Shown here in pieces: positions 15,227 through 26,078 of a stretch of DNA of 33,604 nt (position 1 is the first letter of the stretch; each line of letters opens with the position of its first letter). This DNA comes from an uncultured Alphaproteobacteria bacterium (GTDB taxonomy: Bacteria > Pseudomonadota > Alphaproteobacteria > Methylaequorales > Methylaequoraceae). The stretch spans positions 1 through 33,604 of the forward strand of contig CACBON010000012.1 of the NCBI GenBank assembly GCA_902540805.1, read 5' to 3'. The notes under the pieces were generated by a model. That model did not search any database and had not been told where the DNA came from. It saw only the letters and a program-made list of their open reading frames with translations. The position numbers and the translations under genes are program-made.

Positions 15227-16391
15227 GAGAGAGAATTATTCACTTAATTTTGGACCCCAGCACCCAGCTGCTCATGGAGTGCTTCGTTTGGTTTTGGAGC
15301 TCGACGGGGAGGTAGTGGAAAGAGCTGATCCTCATATTGGACTCTTACATAGAGGAACAGAAAAGCTGATAGAAAACAAAACCTACATCCAAGCTTTGCC
15401 ATACTTTGATAGACTTGATTATGTTTCACCAATGTGTCAGGAACATGCGTACGCTTTAGCTATTGAAAAACTTTTAGACATAGATGTTCCACTTAGAGGA
15501 CAATTCATACGAGTAATTTTTTCTGAAATTACCAGAATCCTAAATCATATTTTAAATCTAACAACATTTGCATTAGATGTCGGAGCGATGACACCATTTT
15601 TATGGTTATTTGAAGAAAGAGAAGTAATGATGGAGTTTTATGAGAGAGTTTCTGGCTCAAGACTCCACTCTGCATACTTTCGTCCAGGAGGTGTCCACAG
15701 AGATTTACCAGATGGTCTAGTCGAAGATATTGAAAGGTTTTGTGATAGATTCCCAAAAAAAATTGATGATCTAGAAAAACTATTGGAAACAAACAGAATT
15801 TTTCGGCAAAGGAGTGTTGATATTGGAAAAATAAATAAAGAAGAAGCACTAAATAGGGGTTTTTCAGGACCTTGCCTTAGAGCCTCTGGCGTTGAATGGG
15901 ATTTAAGAAGAAACCAGCCATACGATAATTATTCTGAATTAGATTTTAAGATACCTGTTGGAACCAACGGTGATTGTTTTGAGAGATTTCTCGTGAGAAT
16001 TGAAGAAATGAGACAGTCAATAATTATTATCAAACAATGCATAAAAAAACTTCCTAATGGCCCTTCGATTTCGAACGACCCAAGAATAGTTCCCCCAAAA
16101 AGAAACCAAATGAAATCCTCAATGGAATCTTTGATTAACCACTTTAAACTATTTACTGAAGGGTTTCATGTTCCTAGAGGTGAAACCTACACATGTGTTG
16201 AGGCCCCAAAAGGCGAGTTTGGTGTTTATCTTATTTCTGATGGTACAAACAAACCGTATAGGTGCAAAATAAGAGCTCCTGGTTTTGCTTTCCTTCAAGC
16301 CACAGAGTTTTTATCTAAAGGCCACATGCTTTCCGATCTTGTTGCAATTATTGGAAGTCTTGATATCGTTTTTGGAGAAATTGACAGATGA
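15219..16391 (+). CDS. nuoD: NADH-quinone oxidoreductase subunit D (49 kDa)
   Basis: A 390-residue subunit that lines the quinone-binding site with NuoB. The conserved N-terminal loop [21 protein letters not shown] contains the His that contacts the quinone head group. [58 protein letters not shown] and the C-terminal [27 protein letters not shown] are all family blocks. It is full length. The end overlaps nuoE by 4 bases (ATGA). Confidence 0.97.
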   Translation: MTKRENYSLNFGPQHPAAHGVLRLVLELDGEVVERADPHIGLLHRGTEKLIENKTYIQALPYFDRLDYVSPMCQEHAYALAIEKLLDIDVPLRGQFIRVIFSEITRILNHILNLTTFALDVGAMTPFLWLFEEREVMMEFYERVSGSRLHSAYFRPGGVHRDLPDGLVEDIERFCDRFPKKIDDLEKLLETNRIFRQRSVDIGKINKEEALNRGFSGPCLRASGVEWDLRRNQPYDNYSELDFKIPVGTNGDCFERFLVRIEEMRQSIIIIKQCIKKLPNGPSISNDPRIVPPKRNQMKSSMESLINHFKLFTEGFHVPRGETYTCVEAPKGEFGVYLISDGTNKPYRCKIRAPGFAFLQATEFLSKGHMLSDLVAIIGSLDIVFGEIDR

Positions 16392-16978
16392 GTACAAGTA
16401 AATTTAAAATCATTGCTGAAGAAACAATACAACCACTGGCATTCAACTTTAATAGTGAAAATCTTGCTAGAGCAAAAAAAATAATCAAAATGTATCCCAG
16501 TAACTTTAAAGAAAGCTCAATAATGCCTCTTTTATCAATAGCACAATCACAAAACCACGGCTGGCTTCCAAAAAAAGCAATTGAATATGTATCTAATTTC
16601 ATAGAAGTTCCAGAAATCAAAGTACTTGAAATAGCAACATTCTATTCTATGTATAATCTTTCACCAGTCGGAAAATTTCACATCGAAGTTTGCACGACTA
16701 CACCTTGTATGTTGAGAGGATCAGATTCTATGATTGATTTATGTAAAAAAAAATTTGGACTTAAAATTGGTGAAATAACTGAAGACGGTTTATTTTCCCT
16801 CGGTCGCGTTGAATGTCTTGGAGCTTGTGTTAATGCACCTGTAGTAAAAATTAATGAGAATTATTATGAGGACTTAGATTCTGAAAGCCTAAACAAGCTT
16901 CTTGATAGTCTCAAAATGAATAAAAAAGTAAAAGTAGGTCCACAATCCAAGAGAAAAGGGTCTGAACCGGTTAAGTAA
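16388..16978 (+). CDS. nuoE: NADH-quinone oxidoreductase subunit E (24 kDa, cluster N1a)
   Basis: A 196-residue thioredoxin-like 2Fe-2S subunit of the NADH-oxidising module. The cluster N1a ligands are in [12 protein letters not shown] and [12 protein letters not shown], the normal C-x4-C and C-x3-C pairs. Before them lie [16 protein letters not shown] and the conserved [17 protein letters not shown]. The C-terminal tail is Lys-rich ([15 protein letters not shown]), a common short extension in Alphaproteobacteria. Two bases separate it from nuoF. Confidence 0.96.
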   Translation: MSTSKFKIIAEETIQPLAFNFNSENLARAKKIIKMYPSNFKESSIMPLLSIAQSQNHGWLPKKAIEYVSNFIEVPEIKVLEIATFYSMYNLSPVGKFHIEVCTTTPCMLRGSDSMIDLCKKKFGLKIGEITEDGLFSLGRVECLGACVNAPVVKINENYYEDLDSESLNKLLDSLKMNKKVKVGPQSKRKGSEPVK

Positions 16979-16980
16979 TT

Positions 16981-18246
16981 ATGAAAAAAGAAAACATAAT
17001 CTTTTCTAACCTTTATGGCAAACATGACGAATCAATCAAAGGTGCAATTAAAAGAGGTGACTGGAAAGATATAAAAAAAATTTTAAAATTGAATAAACAA
17101 GATCTAATTAACAAGATAAAAGATTCTGGTCTTAGAGGTAGAGGAGGTGCAGGCTTTTCTACGGGAATGAAGTGGGACTTCATGCCAAAAATATCAGGTA
17201 GACAACACTATCTTGTGATTAACGCTGATGAAGGTGAACCAGGAACTTGTAAGGACAGAGATATAATTAGAAATGAACCCCACAAGTTGGTAGAAGGATG
17301 CTTGATTTCAGGCTATGCAATTGGAGCTGACAAATGTTACATCTACATAAGAGGTGAGTTTTATAATGAAGCAAAAATTCTTCAAAAAGCAATTGACGAT
17401 GCATACGAAAGAGGTTTTTTAGGTAAAAATATACAAGGACTTAAAATTAATTTTGATATATATATTCACTATGGGTCTGGCGCTTACGTTTGTGGAGAAG
17501 AAACTGCTCTGATTGAAAGTCTTGAGGGGAAAAAAGGTCAACCCAGACTAAAACCTCCCTTTCCTGCAAATGTAGGTGTTTTTGGCAAACCAACTACAGT
17601 AAACAATGTCGAAACGATAGCTGTAGTTCCAACCATAATTAGAAGAGGCCCTGAATGGTTTTCTAGCCTTGGAAGGAAAAATAATACCGGCTCTAAGATT
17701 TTTTGTATTTCAGGGAATGTAAATAGACCATGTAACGTTGAAGAAGAACTAGGAGTCCCTCTCAAATATCTTGTTCAAAAGTATGCCGGAGATGTTATAG
17801 GCGGTTGGGACAATCTGTTGGCTATAATCCCTGGTGGTTCTTCAGTACCCCTTTTGCCAAAGTCAGAATGTGAAAATGTCCTGATGGACTTTGACTCATT
17901 AAAAAATGCTGGCTCCGGATTAGGGACCGGAGGTATAATTGTCATGAACAAACAAACCGACGTAGTTAGTGCAATTGCAAGACTTGCTGAATTTTATAAA
18001 CACGAATCTTGTGGTCAATGCACACCATGTAGGGAAGGAACAGGATGGCTCATGAGAGTAATGAAAAGGTTAGAAAATAATGAATGCACATTTGAAGAAG
18101 TTCAGATGCTCGAAGAAGTCACTCACCAAATTGAAGGACATACCATATGTGCGCTTGGAGATGCAGCTGCATGGCCAATTCAAGGTTTACTAAAACACTT
18201 TAAAAGGGATATTTTAAAGAGAATTCAAAAGAAAAATGTAGCATGA
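16981..18246 (+). CDS. nuoF: NADH-quinone oxidoreductase subunit F (51 kDa, FMN, N3)
   Basis: A 421-residue subunit that binds NADH and FMN and passes electrons to cluster N3. The glycine-rich NADH/FMN loop is [17 protein letters not shown], followed by [17 protein letters not shown] and [19 protein letters not shown]-like sequence (here [16 protein letters not shown]). The N3 ligands are in [14 protein letters not shown] plus the later Cys in [13 protein letters not shown]. Length and all motifs are normal. It lies one base before nuoG. Confidence 0.97.
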   Translation: MKKENIIFSNLYGKHDESIKGAIKRGDWKDIKKILKLNKQDLINKIKDSGLRGRGGAGFSTGMKWDFMPKISGRQHYLVINADEGEPGTCKDRDIIRNEPHKLVEGCLISGYAIGADKCYIYIRGEFYNEAKILQKAIDDAYERGFLGKNIQGLKINFDIYIHYGSGAYVCGEETALIESLEGKKGQPRLKPPFPANVGVFGKPTTVNNVETIAVVPTIIRRGPEWFSSLGRKNNTGSKIFCISGNVNRPCNVEEELGVPLKYLVQKYAGDVIGGWDNLLAIIPGGSSVPLLPKSECENVLMDFDSLKNAGSGLGTGGIIVMNKQTDVVSAIARLAEFYKHESCGQCTPCREGTGWLMRVMKRLENNECTFEEVQMLEEVTHQIEGHTICALGDAAAWPIQGLLKHFKRDILKRIQKKNVA

Positions 18247-18247
18247 G

Positions 18248-20287
18248 ATGCCAAAAATTTTTATAAATGAAAAACCCATTGAAGTAGACGAAGGTATAAC
18301 CGTTCTTCAAGCTTGCGAGATCGCAGGGATAGAGATCCCACGTTTTTGTTATCATGAAAGACTGTCAATTGCAGGTAACTGTAGAATGTGTCTTGTTGAA
18401 ATGGAAAACTCCACAAAACCTGTTGCATCCTGCGCGATGCCAGTTGCAGAAGGAATGAATATAAAAACAAATTCAGAAATGGTTGAAAAAGCAAGAAAAG
18501 GGGTAATGGAATTCTTACTTATTAATCATCCACTAGATTGTCCAATCTGTGATCAAGGTGGAGAATGTGATTTGCAAGATCAAGCAATGGCCTATGGAAA
18601 AGGATTCAGCAGATTCGTCGAAAAAAAAAGAGCCGTAAAAGACAAACATTTAGGACCATTAATCAAAACACACATGACGAGGTGCATTCACTGCACAAGA
18701 TGTGTTCGTTTTTCAGAAGAGGTGGCTGGTAACAATCAACTAGGGACTGTTGGAAGAGGAGAAGATACAGAGATAACGAGTTATTTAGAAAAAACTATAG
18801 ACTCTGAGTTGTCAGGCAATGTTATTGATCTATGCCCAGTCGGTGCCCTTACTTCAAAACCATATGCTTTTGTTGCAAGACCCTGGGAATTAAAAAAAAC
18901 AAACAGTATTGATGTTTTCGATGCAGTTGGAAGTAACATAAGACTTGATTCTAAAGGGGATAAAATATTAAGGGTTCTTCCAAGAATCAACGAAGATATC
19001 AATGAGGAATGGATCTCTGATAAAACTAGATTTGCTTACGATGGTTTAAACCATCAAAGAATTGATAGATTCTACCTACGTGATAGTAGCGGTGATATTG
19101 ACGAAAGTTCTGAGGAAACAATTCTTAAGCTTTTAAAGTCAAAGCTTTCTGAAATAGATAAAAAGGAAATTTTCTCTCTTTGTGGAAATCTTTTAGATTG
19201 CGAATCAATATTTTCTTTTAAATCTTTCTTGAAAAAGATTAATTCTAATAATTTTGACTGTAGACAAGATAACTCTTTCTTTATTCCAAACAAAAGATCT
19301 TCTTATCTCTTTAACAGTTCTATTTCTGGAATAGACGATTCAGATTTATGCATAATCGTAGGTTCAGATCTTAGAAAAGAAGCTCCTATAATTGGAGCTA
19401 GACTTAGAAAAAAGTCTTTAGACAAAGACAAAAAGTATCCAGTATTAAGAATAGGATACAAATATGACCTTTCAATAAATACAATTGAACTGGGAAATAG
19501 TTATTCTTCAATTCTTAATTTACAAAAGAATATTTATAAAAAATTAATAGCTAGATCAAAAAAACCTCTATTTATTATTGGGCAAGGCCCCCTATGCTCT
19601 CCTGAGGGTGAAGAAATCTTCAATTATTTACTTTCACTTCATAACGATTTCATTAAGAAAAGTTCCTGGAATGGCTTTAATGTTCTTCAAAATTATTCAG
19701 GCAGGGTAGGAGCTTTAGATTTAGAATTTTATAATAAAAAAAATATTAAAAGAAATAACATCAATGACATTTACAATGGAAAGTACAAGGTTTTGTATTT
19801 ATTCGATGCTGACGAAATCGATTTTACTAAAATTCCAAAAGATACATTTGTAATTTATCAAGGACATCATGGTGATAAGGCTGTAAGCAGAGCAGATGTA
19901 ATCATCCCAATGCCTTGTTTTACAGAAAAAGAAGGAATTTATGTCAATCTTGAGGGTCGTGCACAAATTAGTAGACAGGTCAAAATGCCTATTAGTAATG
20001 TTGATCATAGTTGCGATTTTTTTAATAAGTTGTTATCAGAAATGGGTATTGAAAGTGAATACAATTCATTTCATGATTTAAGAAATTTAATGTTCAATCA
20101 ATATCCAAACCTAAAAAAAATAAATGAATGCAAATCAGAGAAAACATTCAATGTAAGCAATATAAATAGAAATTTTAGTAAAAACGATATTTTATCAAAT
20201 ATTTCAAATTTTTACATGACTGATTCTGTAAGTAGAAATTCTCCTACTATGTCTTCTTGTTCATTAGAGATTAATAATAATATTTAA
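18248..20287 (+). CDS. nuoG: NADH-quinone oxidoreductase subunit G (75 kDa)
   Basis: A 679-residue Fe-S subunit that forms the electron wire. The N-terminal 2Fe-2S ferredoxin domain (N1b) uses PRFCYHERLSIAGNCRMCLVE and the Cys in VASCAMPV. The His-ligated N5 and the N4 clusters use HPLDCPICDQGGECDLQ, TRCIHCTRCVRFSEE and VIDLCPVGALTSKPY. The extra N7 motif of some bacteria is not seen, as in mitochondria and Alphaproteobacteria. The C-terminal molybdopterin-oxidoreductase-like half (from about 220) is present but divergent, with a Ser/Asn-rich end. It lies 12 bases before nuoH. Confidence 0.96.
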   Translation: MPKIFINEKPIEVDEGITVLQACEIAGIEIPRFCYHERLSIAGNCRMCLVEMENSTKPVASCAMPVAEGMNIKTNSEMVEKARKGVMEFLLINHPLDCPICDQGGECDLQDQAMAYGKGFSRFVEKKRAVKDKHLGPLIKTHMTRCIHCTRCVRFSEEVAGNNQLGTVGRGEDTEITSYLEKTIDSELSGNVIDLCPVGALTSKPYAFVARPWELKKTNSIDVFDAVGSNIRLDSKGDKILRVLPRINEDINEEWISDKTRFAYDGLNHQRIDRFYLRDSSGDIDESSEETILKLLKSKLSEIDKKEIFSLCGNLLDCESIFSFKSFLKKINSNNFDCRQDNSFFIPNKRSSYLFNSSISGIDDSDLCIIVGSDLRKEAPIIGARLRKKSLDKDKKYPVLRIGYKYDLSINTIELGNSYSSILNLQKNIYKKLIARSKKPLFIIGQGPLCSPEGEEIFNYLLSLHNDFIKKSSWNGFNVLQNYSGRVGALDLEFYNKKNIKRNNINDIYNGKYKVLYLFDADEIDFTKIPKDTFVIYQGHHGDKAVSRADVIIPMPCFTEKEGIYVNLEGRAQISRQVKMPISNVDHSCDFFNKLLSEMGIESEYNSFHDLRNLMFNQYPNLKKINECKSEKTFNVSNINRNFSKNDILSNISNFYMTDSVSRNSPTMSSCSLEINNNI

Positions 20288-20299
20288 AATTTTAATCAG

Positions 20300-21289
20300 A
20301 TGATTATTGATATATTTATAATAATTTTAAAAATCATTCTTATAATTGTTCCACTTTTGATTTTCATTGCTTACTTAACTTATTTTGAGAGAAAAGTTAT
20401 TGGTGCTATGCAATTAAGAAAAGGTCCTAATGTCGTAGGTCCCTTTGGACTATTGCAACCCCTTGCAGACGGAATAAAATTACTTACTAAAGAGACAATT
20501 TTTCCCGATAATTCTAGTAAATTTTTATTTATTCTATCTCCTGTTTTGACTTTTGCGCTAGCACTTCTTGCATGGGCAGTTATACCTGTTGATTATAAAG
20601 TTGTTCTTTCAGATATAAATGTTGGATTAATGTATATTTTCGCTATATCTTCTCTCGGTATTTATGGAATTATTGTTGCTGGTTGGTCAAGCAATTCAAG
20701 ATATGCTTTTCTTGGTAGTTTAAGGTCAGCTGCACAAATGATTTCATATGAAGTTTCAATTGGTTTAATAATAATTTCAGTTTTACTGTCATCAGGTAGT
20801 TTAAACCTAACTGATATTGTGATGAGCCAGCAGGAGATGTGGTATGTGATTCCTCATTTTCCAATGTTTGTTATTTTCTTTATATCAACTCTTGCTGAAA
20901 CCAATAGGGCTCCATTTGATCTACCCGAAGCTGAATCTGAGCTTGTGGCGGGTTACAATGTTGAATATTCTTCAATGTCGTTTGGTTTGTTTTTCTTAGG
21001 AGAGTATGGAAACATGATTTTGATGAGTTCTATGTCAACTATACTTTTTCTTGGTGGTTGGTTGCCCCCGTTTGAATCCCTGTACCTTGATATAATTCCA
21101 GGATATATATGGTTTTTAGTTAAAGTTGTTGCCTTGTTATTTGTCTTTTTATGGGTAAGAGCTACTTTACCAAGATATAGATACGATCAATTAATGACAT
21201 TAGGTTGGAAGTTATTTCTTCCTTTGTCGCTACTATGGATTATAATAACATCATCATTTATGTTTTTTGCGCAATATGTCAAAGTTTAG
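20300..21289 (+). CDS. nuoH: NADH-quinone oxidoreductase subunit H
   Basis: A 329-residue subunit with about eight membrane helices that anchors the peripheral arm and forms much of the quinone tunnel. Conserved blocks: [32 protein letters not shown] near residues 30-60, [26 protein letters not shown], and the acidic loop [25 protein letters not shown], which links quinone reduction to proton movement. Normal length. The 3' end overlaps nuoI by 14 bases with the ATG start of nuoI. Confidence 0.97.
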   Translation: MIIDIFIIILKIILIIVPLLIFIAYLTYFERKVIGAMQLRKGPNVVGPFGLLQPLADGIKLLTKETIFPDNSSKFLFILSPVLTFALALLAWAVIPVDYKVVLSDINVGLMYIFAISSLGIYGIIVAGWSSNSRYAFLGSLRSAAQMISYEVSIGLIIISVLLSSGSLNLTDIVMSQQEMWYVIPHFPMFVIFFISTLAETNRAPFDLPEAESELVAGYNVEYSSMSFGLFFLGEYGNMILMSSMSTILFLGGWLPPFESLYLDIIPGYIWFLVKVVALLFVFLWVRATLPRYRYDQLMTLGWKLFLPLSLLWIIITSSFMFFAQYVKV

Positions 21290-21773
21290 AAGAATTATAT
21301 TTATAATTAAAGAATTTCTACTTATTGAAATTATATCAGGATTATTGTTAACCTTAAAGTATTTCTTTAAACCAAAAGTTACAATCAATTATCCATTTGA
21401 AAAAGGATTTTTAAGTTCACGATTCAGAGGTGAACATGTTTTAAGAAGGTACGAGTCCGGAGAAGAAAGATGTATTGCATGTAAACTTTGCGAAGCAGTT
21501 TGTCCAGCACAAGCCATAATTATAGAAGCCGAACCGAGGGAAGACGGATCTAGACGAACCACAAGATATGATATTGATATGACAAAATGTATTTACTGTG
21601 GTTACTGTCAAGAATCTTGTCCTGTTGATGCTATCGTTGAAGGCCCTAATTACGAGTTTGCAACTGAAACACGCGAAGAATTAATTTATGATAAAGAAAA
21701 ATTATTAGAAAATGGTGACAAGTGGGAAGTTGAAATTGCAAGGAACCTAGAAAAAGAATCCAAATATTTATGA
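21276..21773 (+). CDS. nuoI: NADH-quinone oxidoreductase subunit I (clusters N6a, N6b)
   Basis: A ferredoxin-like subunit with two 4Fe-4S clusters that bridge NuoG and NuoB. Ligands are in [16 protein letters not shown] and [16 protein letters not shown], two complete CxxCxxCxxxCP sets. [15 protein letters not shown] and the amphipathic N-terminal helix that lies on the membrane are present. The ATG at 21276 (MSKFRRIIF) is preferred to an in-frame TTG three codons earlier. It overlaps nuoH by 14 bases and nuoJ by 4 (ATGA). Confidence 0.96.
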   Translation: MSKFRRIIFIIKEFLLIEIISGLLLTLKYFFKPKVTINYPFEKGFLSSRFRGEHVLRRYESGEERCIACKLCEAVCPAQAIIIEAEPREDGSRRTTRYDIDMTKCIYCGYCQESCPVDAIVEGPNYEFATETREELIYDKEKLLENGDKWEVEIARNLEKESKYL

Positions 21774-22354
21774 CCGCAACATTGTTTTATATCTTTTCGA
21801 CTGTAACTATCTTATCCAGTTTCTTTGTAGTTTTTTCATCAAATCCTGTTCATTCAGTTCTGTTTTTGATCTTTTCCTTTTTTAATGTGGCAATAATTTT
21901 TTTACTTTCAGACGCTGAATTTATTGCTATGACATTGATTATAGTTTACGTTGGAGCAGTTGCCGTTCTTTTTTTATTTGTAGTAATGATGCTTAATATT
22001 AATGAAGTATTAGTTAAAGAAGGTTTTTTAAGATATTTTCCACTTGGGTTACTTTTAATGTCTGTTTTTTTAACAGAATTGATTGTTGTTTTTAAAGATT
22101 TAGAGTTTTTTAGCAGTAATAACTCAGGGATAAGTATAACTAATTTATTGGATCAAGGTCACGAGAACACAAAATCCATAGGACTTTTTTTATATACTGA
22201 ATTTTTCATTATTTTTCAGATCTCAGGTTACTTACTTTTAGTTGCTATGATCGGAGCTATTGTTCTTGCATACGATAACCAATTAAGCGTAAAATCACAA
22301 AGTATTTTAAAGCAAAAACAAGTAAAGAAAGATGATATAATCAAACTAAAGTAA
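21770..22354 (+). CDS. nuoJ: NADH-quinone oxidoreductase subunit J
   Basis: A 194-residue membrane subunit with five predicted helices. [19 protein letters not shown] and the conserved third helix [24 protein letters not shown], which contains the pi-bulge region tied to coupling, identify it. The C-terminus is Lys-rich and cytoplasmic. It sits 4 bases before nuoK. Confidence 0.96.
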   Translation: MTATLFYIFSTVTILSSFFVVFSSNPVHSVLFLIFSFFNVAIIFLLSDAEFIAMTLIIVYVGAVAVLFLFVVMMLNINEVLVKEGFLRYFPLGLLLMSVFLTELIVVFKDLEFFSSNNSGISITNLLDQGHENTKSIGLFLYTEFFIIFQISGYLLLVAMIGAIVLAYDNQLSVKSQSILKQKQVKKDDIIKLK

Positions 22355-22358
22355 TTTA

Positions 22359-22661
22359 ATGACTTCATCAAATTATCTAATCTTATCCTCAATAATATTT
22401 TCAATTGGCTTTCTTGGGATTTTCATAAATAGAAAAAATATAATATCAATTTTAATGTCAATAGAACTTATGCTTTTAGCTACAAATATAAACTTTGTTG
22501 GATTTTCAAATACTCTAGACGACTTATTTGGACAAATATTTGCTTTGTTTATCCTGGTGGTTGCTGCCGCTGAGGCAGCCATTGGTCTTGCCATATTAAC
22601 AATTTTTTTTAAGAAATCTGGGTCGATAAGTATTGACACTATAAATAAATTAAAAGGATAA
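22359..22661 (+). CDS. nuoK: NADH-quinone oxidoreductase subunit K
   Basis: A 100-residue subunit with three membrane helices, related to MrpC of cation/proton antiporters. The two buried acidic residues of the proton path are visible in [19 protein letters not shown] (Glu in helix 2) and in [18 protein letters not shown] (Glu in helix 3). Length is typical. Its stop codon overlaps the region that holds the nuoL ribosome-binding site. Confidence 0.96.
   Translation: MTSSNYLILSSIIFSIGFLGIFINRKNIISILMSIELMLLATNINFVGFSNTLDDLFGQIFALFILVVAAAEAAIGLAILTIFFKKSGSISIDTINKLKG
22652..22658 (+). promoter_or_regulatory. Ribosome-binding site that sets the nuoL TTG start
   Basis: AAAAGGA lies 7 bases before the TTG at 22666. 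An ATG at 22662 is only 3 bases away and opens a 12-codon out-of-frame stretch, so the signal serves the TTG. Confidence 0.55.
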
Positions 22662-22665
22662 ATGT

Positions 22666-24588
22666 TTGTTTTTATTATCAATATTTCTTCCATTGCTTAG
22701 TTATTTTGTTTGTATTTTTTTAAACAATCTAGTTAAAGATAAAACATTAAACTTCGTTTCATGCGGATTAATGGTTTTTTCCAGTATTTGTTCAATTTTT
22801 GCATTTATTTTTTTCCATTTTGATGGTGAAAAAAGTTTAGTAATAACGAACTGGATTTCCTCAGGAAGTTTGAATGTTGATTGGTCATTAAATTTAAATC
22901 TTTTGACAGCAACAATGATAATAATGGTAAATTTTGTCTCCACATTGATTCATGTGTACTCCGTTGGTTATATGTCAAAGGATCCTCGTAGAATAATATT
23001 TATGGGATATCTTGGTTTGTTCACTTTTTTTATGCTTTTTCTTGTTTCCTCCTCGAATTTAATTCAGCTTTTTGTTGGATGGGAAGGCGTTGGATTGACC
23101 TCTTATTTACTGATTGGTTTTTGGAGCCATAAGGATGAAGCTAATAAGGCATCTTTAAAAGCTTTCATTGCTAATAGAGTTGGAGATTTTGGATTGTTAA
23201 TTTCTCTATTTACAATTTTTATTGTCTTTGGGACGATAAATATAAATGAAATTTTACTATTGGTAAACTCTCATAGTCAATCTTATTTCAATTTTTTTGG
23301 ATTTCAAGTTCACTCTATAACCCTTATTGTTGTCACAATGTTTGTAGGTTGCATGGGAAAGTCTGCTCAATTTGGACTACACGTATGGCTTCCGGATGCC
23401 ATGGAGGGTCCAACACCAGTATCGGCACTTATTCATGCAGCAACAATGGTAACAGCTGGTGTTTTTCTTTTAATCCTTATGTCTCCTCTAATTGAAACCT
23501 CTAAGTTTTCTCAAAATTTAATTCTGTTAGTAGGTACATTAACATGTTTATTTGCTTCTTGTGTTGCAATTTTTCAAAATGACATAAAACGTATTATTGC
23601 TTATTCAACTTGCAGTCAGTTGGGTTACATGTTTATGGCTATCGGTGTTTCTGCTTATTCGGTTGCGTATTTTCATCTCCTTTCTCACGCTTTCTTTAAA
23701 GCTCTTCTTTTTTTGGGGGCAGGTTCAGTTATTCATAGTATGTCTGATGAGCAAGATATAAAAAAAATGGGTGGAATTTATAATAGAATTCCATTGACTT
23801 ATACCGCAGTAATAATTGGATCTCTTGCATTAATGGGACTCCCTTTTTTCAGTGGATATTTTTCAAAAGATTTGATTTTGGAGTTTATTTATTTGTCAGA
23901 AAGTGATTTTAAACTATTTGCATTCGGGATTGGTATTTTTGGGGTCTTTCTAACATCTCTTTACTCATCAAGATTGTTAGTTAGGGTTTTTCACGGAGAA
24001 AATAATTCTGATGAAAAAGTTTATGCACACATTCATGAATCTCCGATGGTAATGTTAATACCTTTAGTTATTTTAGCTTTTTTTTCTATTTTCTTTGGGA
24101 TGATTTTTCATAATTTTTTTGTTGGTCCTTCAATAGAATCGATATGGTCAAAATTTATGTTTGTTGATTCCGAAATGCATCAAGCCTATTCTATTGGAAA
24201 CGTTCCAAAACTAATGAAAAAACTTCCTTTAATAATGATTTGTTTAAGCGTAATTGTTGTATTTTTATTTTATTTTAAATTTTCAAGAACTAAGGAAATG
24301 TTAAAAGAAAAGTTAAAATTCTTTGTAAAGTTCTTTTATTATAAATGCTATATTGATGAGTTGTATGAAATAATAATAATTAAACCAAGCTACTATTTAG
24401 GAAGAGGTTTTTGGAAATCAATTGATATTGACTTAATAGACAATTTGGGGCCAGATGGAATTTCAAGATTTGTAAGTTCCCTTGGAATTAAAGTTTCCAA
24501 ACTTCAGTCAGGTTATCTTTATCACTACGTGTTATCAGTTGTCATAGGTTTAACTTTATTTATAAGCATATATATTTATATTTTTTAA
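22666..24588 (+). CDS. nuoL: NADH-quinone oxidoreductase subunit L (antiporter-like)
   Basis: A 640-residue distal proton-pumping subunit with 16 or so membrane helices and the long lateral helix near the C-terminus. Conserved blocks include the Glu of FVGWEGVGLTSYLLIGFW, the Lys of CMGKSAQFGLHVWLPDAMEGPTP-type sequence (residues about 228-250), ALIHAATMVTAGVFLL, YSTCSQLGYMFMAIG and HAFFKALLFLGAGSVIH. Translation begins at TTG, supported by AAAAGGA. The stop overlaps the nuoM start by one base (TAATG). Confidence 0.97.
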   Translation: MFLLSIFLPLLSYFVCIFLNNLVKDKTLNFVSCGLMVFSSICSIFAFIFFHFDGEKSLVITNWISSGSLNVDWSLNLNLLTATMIIMVNFVSTLIHVYSVGYMSKDPRRIIFMGYLGLFTFFMLFLVSSSNLIQLFVGWEGVGLTSYLLIGFWSHKDEANKASLKAFIANRVGDFGLLISLFTIFIVFGTININEILLLVNSHSQSYFNFFGFQVHSITLIVVTMFVGCMGKSAQFGLHVWLPDAMEGPTPVSALIHAATMVTAGVFLLILMSPLIETSKFSQNLILLVGTLTCLFASCVAIFQNDIKRIIAYSTCSQLGYMFMAIGVSAYSVAYFHLLSHAFFKALLFLGAGSVIHSMSDEQDIKKMGGIYNRIPLTYTAVIIGSLALMGLPFFSGYFSKDLILEFIYLSESDFKLFAFGIGIFGVFLTSLYSSRLLVRVFHGENNSDEKVYAHIHESPMVMLIPLVILAFFSIFFGMIFHNFFVGPSIESIWSKFMFVDSEMHQAYSIGNVPKLMKKLPLIMICLSVIVVFLFYFKFSRTKEMLKEKLKFFVKFFYYKCYIDELYEIIIIKPSYYLGRGFWKSIDIDLIDNLGPDGISRFVSSLGIKVSKLQSGYLYHYVLSVVIGLTLFISIYIYIF

Positions 24589-26069
24589 TGATAAGTCTTC
24601 CAATACTTCCAATTCTGATTGCACTTCCATTAATTGGTTTAGTCTTTATTTTTCTATCATCAGAAAAAGACGAAAACGCAGAACAATCAAAAAAATCGGC
24701 ACTGTGGACTAGCACAAGCAATTTCTTTTTATCTCTTTATCTTCCAATAAACTTTGATAAATCTATCCCTCATTTTCAATTTGTTAATTCTTTCTCATGG
24801 TTTAACAACGATAGTTTAAGGTTTTCTCTTGGAGTTGATGGATTGTCAATGCCGTTCATAGTTTTATCTACTTTTTTAATATTAGCATGTATTATTTTTA
24901 TTTTGCCGCAAGCAAAGAAAAATATGAAAATGTATCTTGCTTCTTTCTTGGTTCTAGAATCTTTTTTGATAGGAACCTTCAGTGCACTTGATTTGTTTTC
25001 TTTCTATATTTTTTTTGAATCAATTCTAATTCCTATGTATTTAATAATAGGTTTTTGGGGTGGAGAAAGAAGAATTTATTCTGCATATAAATTTTTTCTT
25101 TATACTCTTTTGGGGTCGGTATTAATGCTAATTGCCATAATTTTCCTTTATCAAGAGTTTGGCACCATTAGTATACCAAAACTTTTAGACTATACACTTC
25201 CATTTTACATTCAAATATGGTTATGGATTGCTTTCTTTTCATCATTTGCTATAAAAATTCCTATGTGGCCTTTTCATACCTGGCTTCCAGATGCCCATGT
25301 TGAAGCTCCAACAGAGGGATCAGTAATCCTAGCTGGAATTCTTTTAAAACTTGGTGGATATGGCTTTATAAGATTTAATTTATCAATACTTCCAGATGCA
25401 TCTATTTTTTTCACACCTTTTATTTTCTTTTTATCAGTTGTAGCAATCATTTATACTTCATATATTGCTCTTGTTCAGGAGGATATGAAAAAATTAATTG
25501 CATACTCATCAGTTGCTCACATGGGGTTTGTAACACTTGGCATTTTTTCAGCAAATATCCAGGGACTTCACGGAGCAATAATCCAAATGATATCACACGG
25601 TATTATTTCAGCGGCATTATTTTTTTCTATTGGAAGTATTTATAATAGATACAAAACAAAAAGAATAAACTTTTTCGGGGGGTTGAATTTAAAGTTACCC
25701 AAATTTTCAGTGGTCTTTCTTATTTTTACTCTTGGCTCAATAGGTTTGCCTGGAACATCAGGTTTTGTTGGTGAATATTTAACACTCTTAGCTGTTTACA
25801 GTAAAAACACTATCGTGGCTTTTATTTCTACTATAGGTATAATACTCTCAGCTTCATATATGCTTAAGCTTTATAAAAGAGTTTTTCTTGGTGGTTTAAG
25901 TGAGAATTTAGATAATAAAAATGACGATATTAATATCTACGAATTATTTCTATATATTGTTTTAGTGATACTCATTTTCATTATTGGCATTAAACCGGGG
26001 TTGATTTTAAGTTACACTACCGCATCATTAGAAAGAATAATACAGTTATACCCTATTTCAATTTTTTAA
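24588..26069 (+). CDS. nuoM: NADH-quinone oxidoreductase subunit M (antiporter-like)
   Basis: A 493-residue proton-pumping subunit with about 14 helices. SLGVDGLSMPFIVLSTFL, the Glu of YIFFESILIPMYLIIGFWG, the Lys of FAIKIPMWPFHTWLPDAHVE, and KKLIAYSSVAHMGFVTLG mark the two channel halves. ISHGIISAALFFSIGSIY is the helix with the later charged residues. Normal length. It is followed by nuoN after 9 bases. Confidence 0.97.
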   Translation: MISLPILPILIALPLIGLVFIFLSSEKDENAEQSKKSALWTSTSNFFLSLYLPINFDKSIPHFQFVNSFSWFNNDSLRFSLGVDGLSMPFIVLSTFLILACIIFILPQAKKNMKMYLASFLVLESFLIGTFSALDLFSFYIFFESILIPMYLIIGFWGGERRIYSAYKFFLYTLLGSVLMLIAIIFLYQEFGTISIPKLLDYTLPFYIQIWLWIAFFSSFAIKIPMWPFHTWLPDAHVEAPTEGSVILAGILLKLGGYGFIRFNLSILPDASIFFTPFIFFLSVVAIIYTSYIALVQEDMKKLIAYSSVAHMGFVTLGIFSANIQGLHGAIIQMISHGIISAALFFSIGSIYNRYKTKRINFFGGLNLKLPKFSVVFLIFTLGSIGLPGTSGFVGEYLTLLAVYSKNTIVAFISTIGIILSASYMLKLYKRVFLGGLSENLDNKNDDINIYELFLYIVLVILIFIIGIKPGLILSYTTASLERIIQLYPISIF

Positions 26070-26078
26070 GAGAAGAAC

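Noticed and set aside
15529-15849. 106-residue minus-strand frame inside nuoD
   Set aside because: Shadow of nuoD, rich in Leu/Phe/His as expected from the complement of its codons.
22662-22700. 12-codon frame from the ATG between nuoK and nuoL
   Set aside because: Out of frame with nuoL and only 3 bases after the AAAAGGA site; the TTG at 22666 gives the conserved NuoL start.
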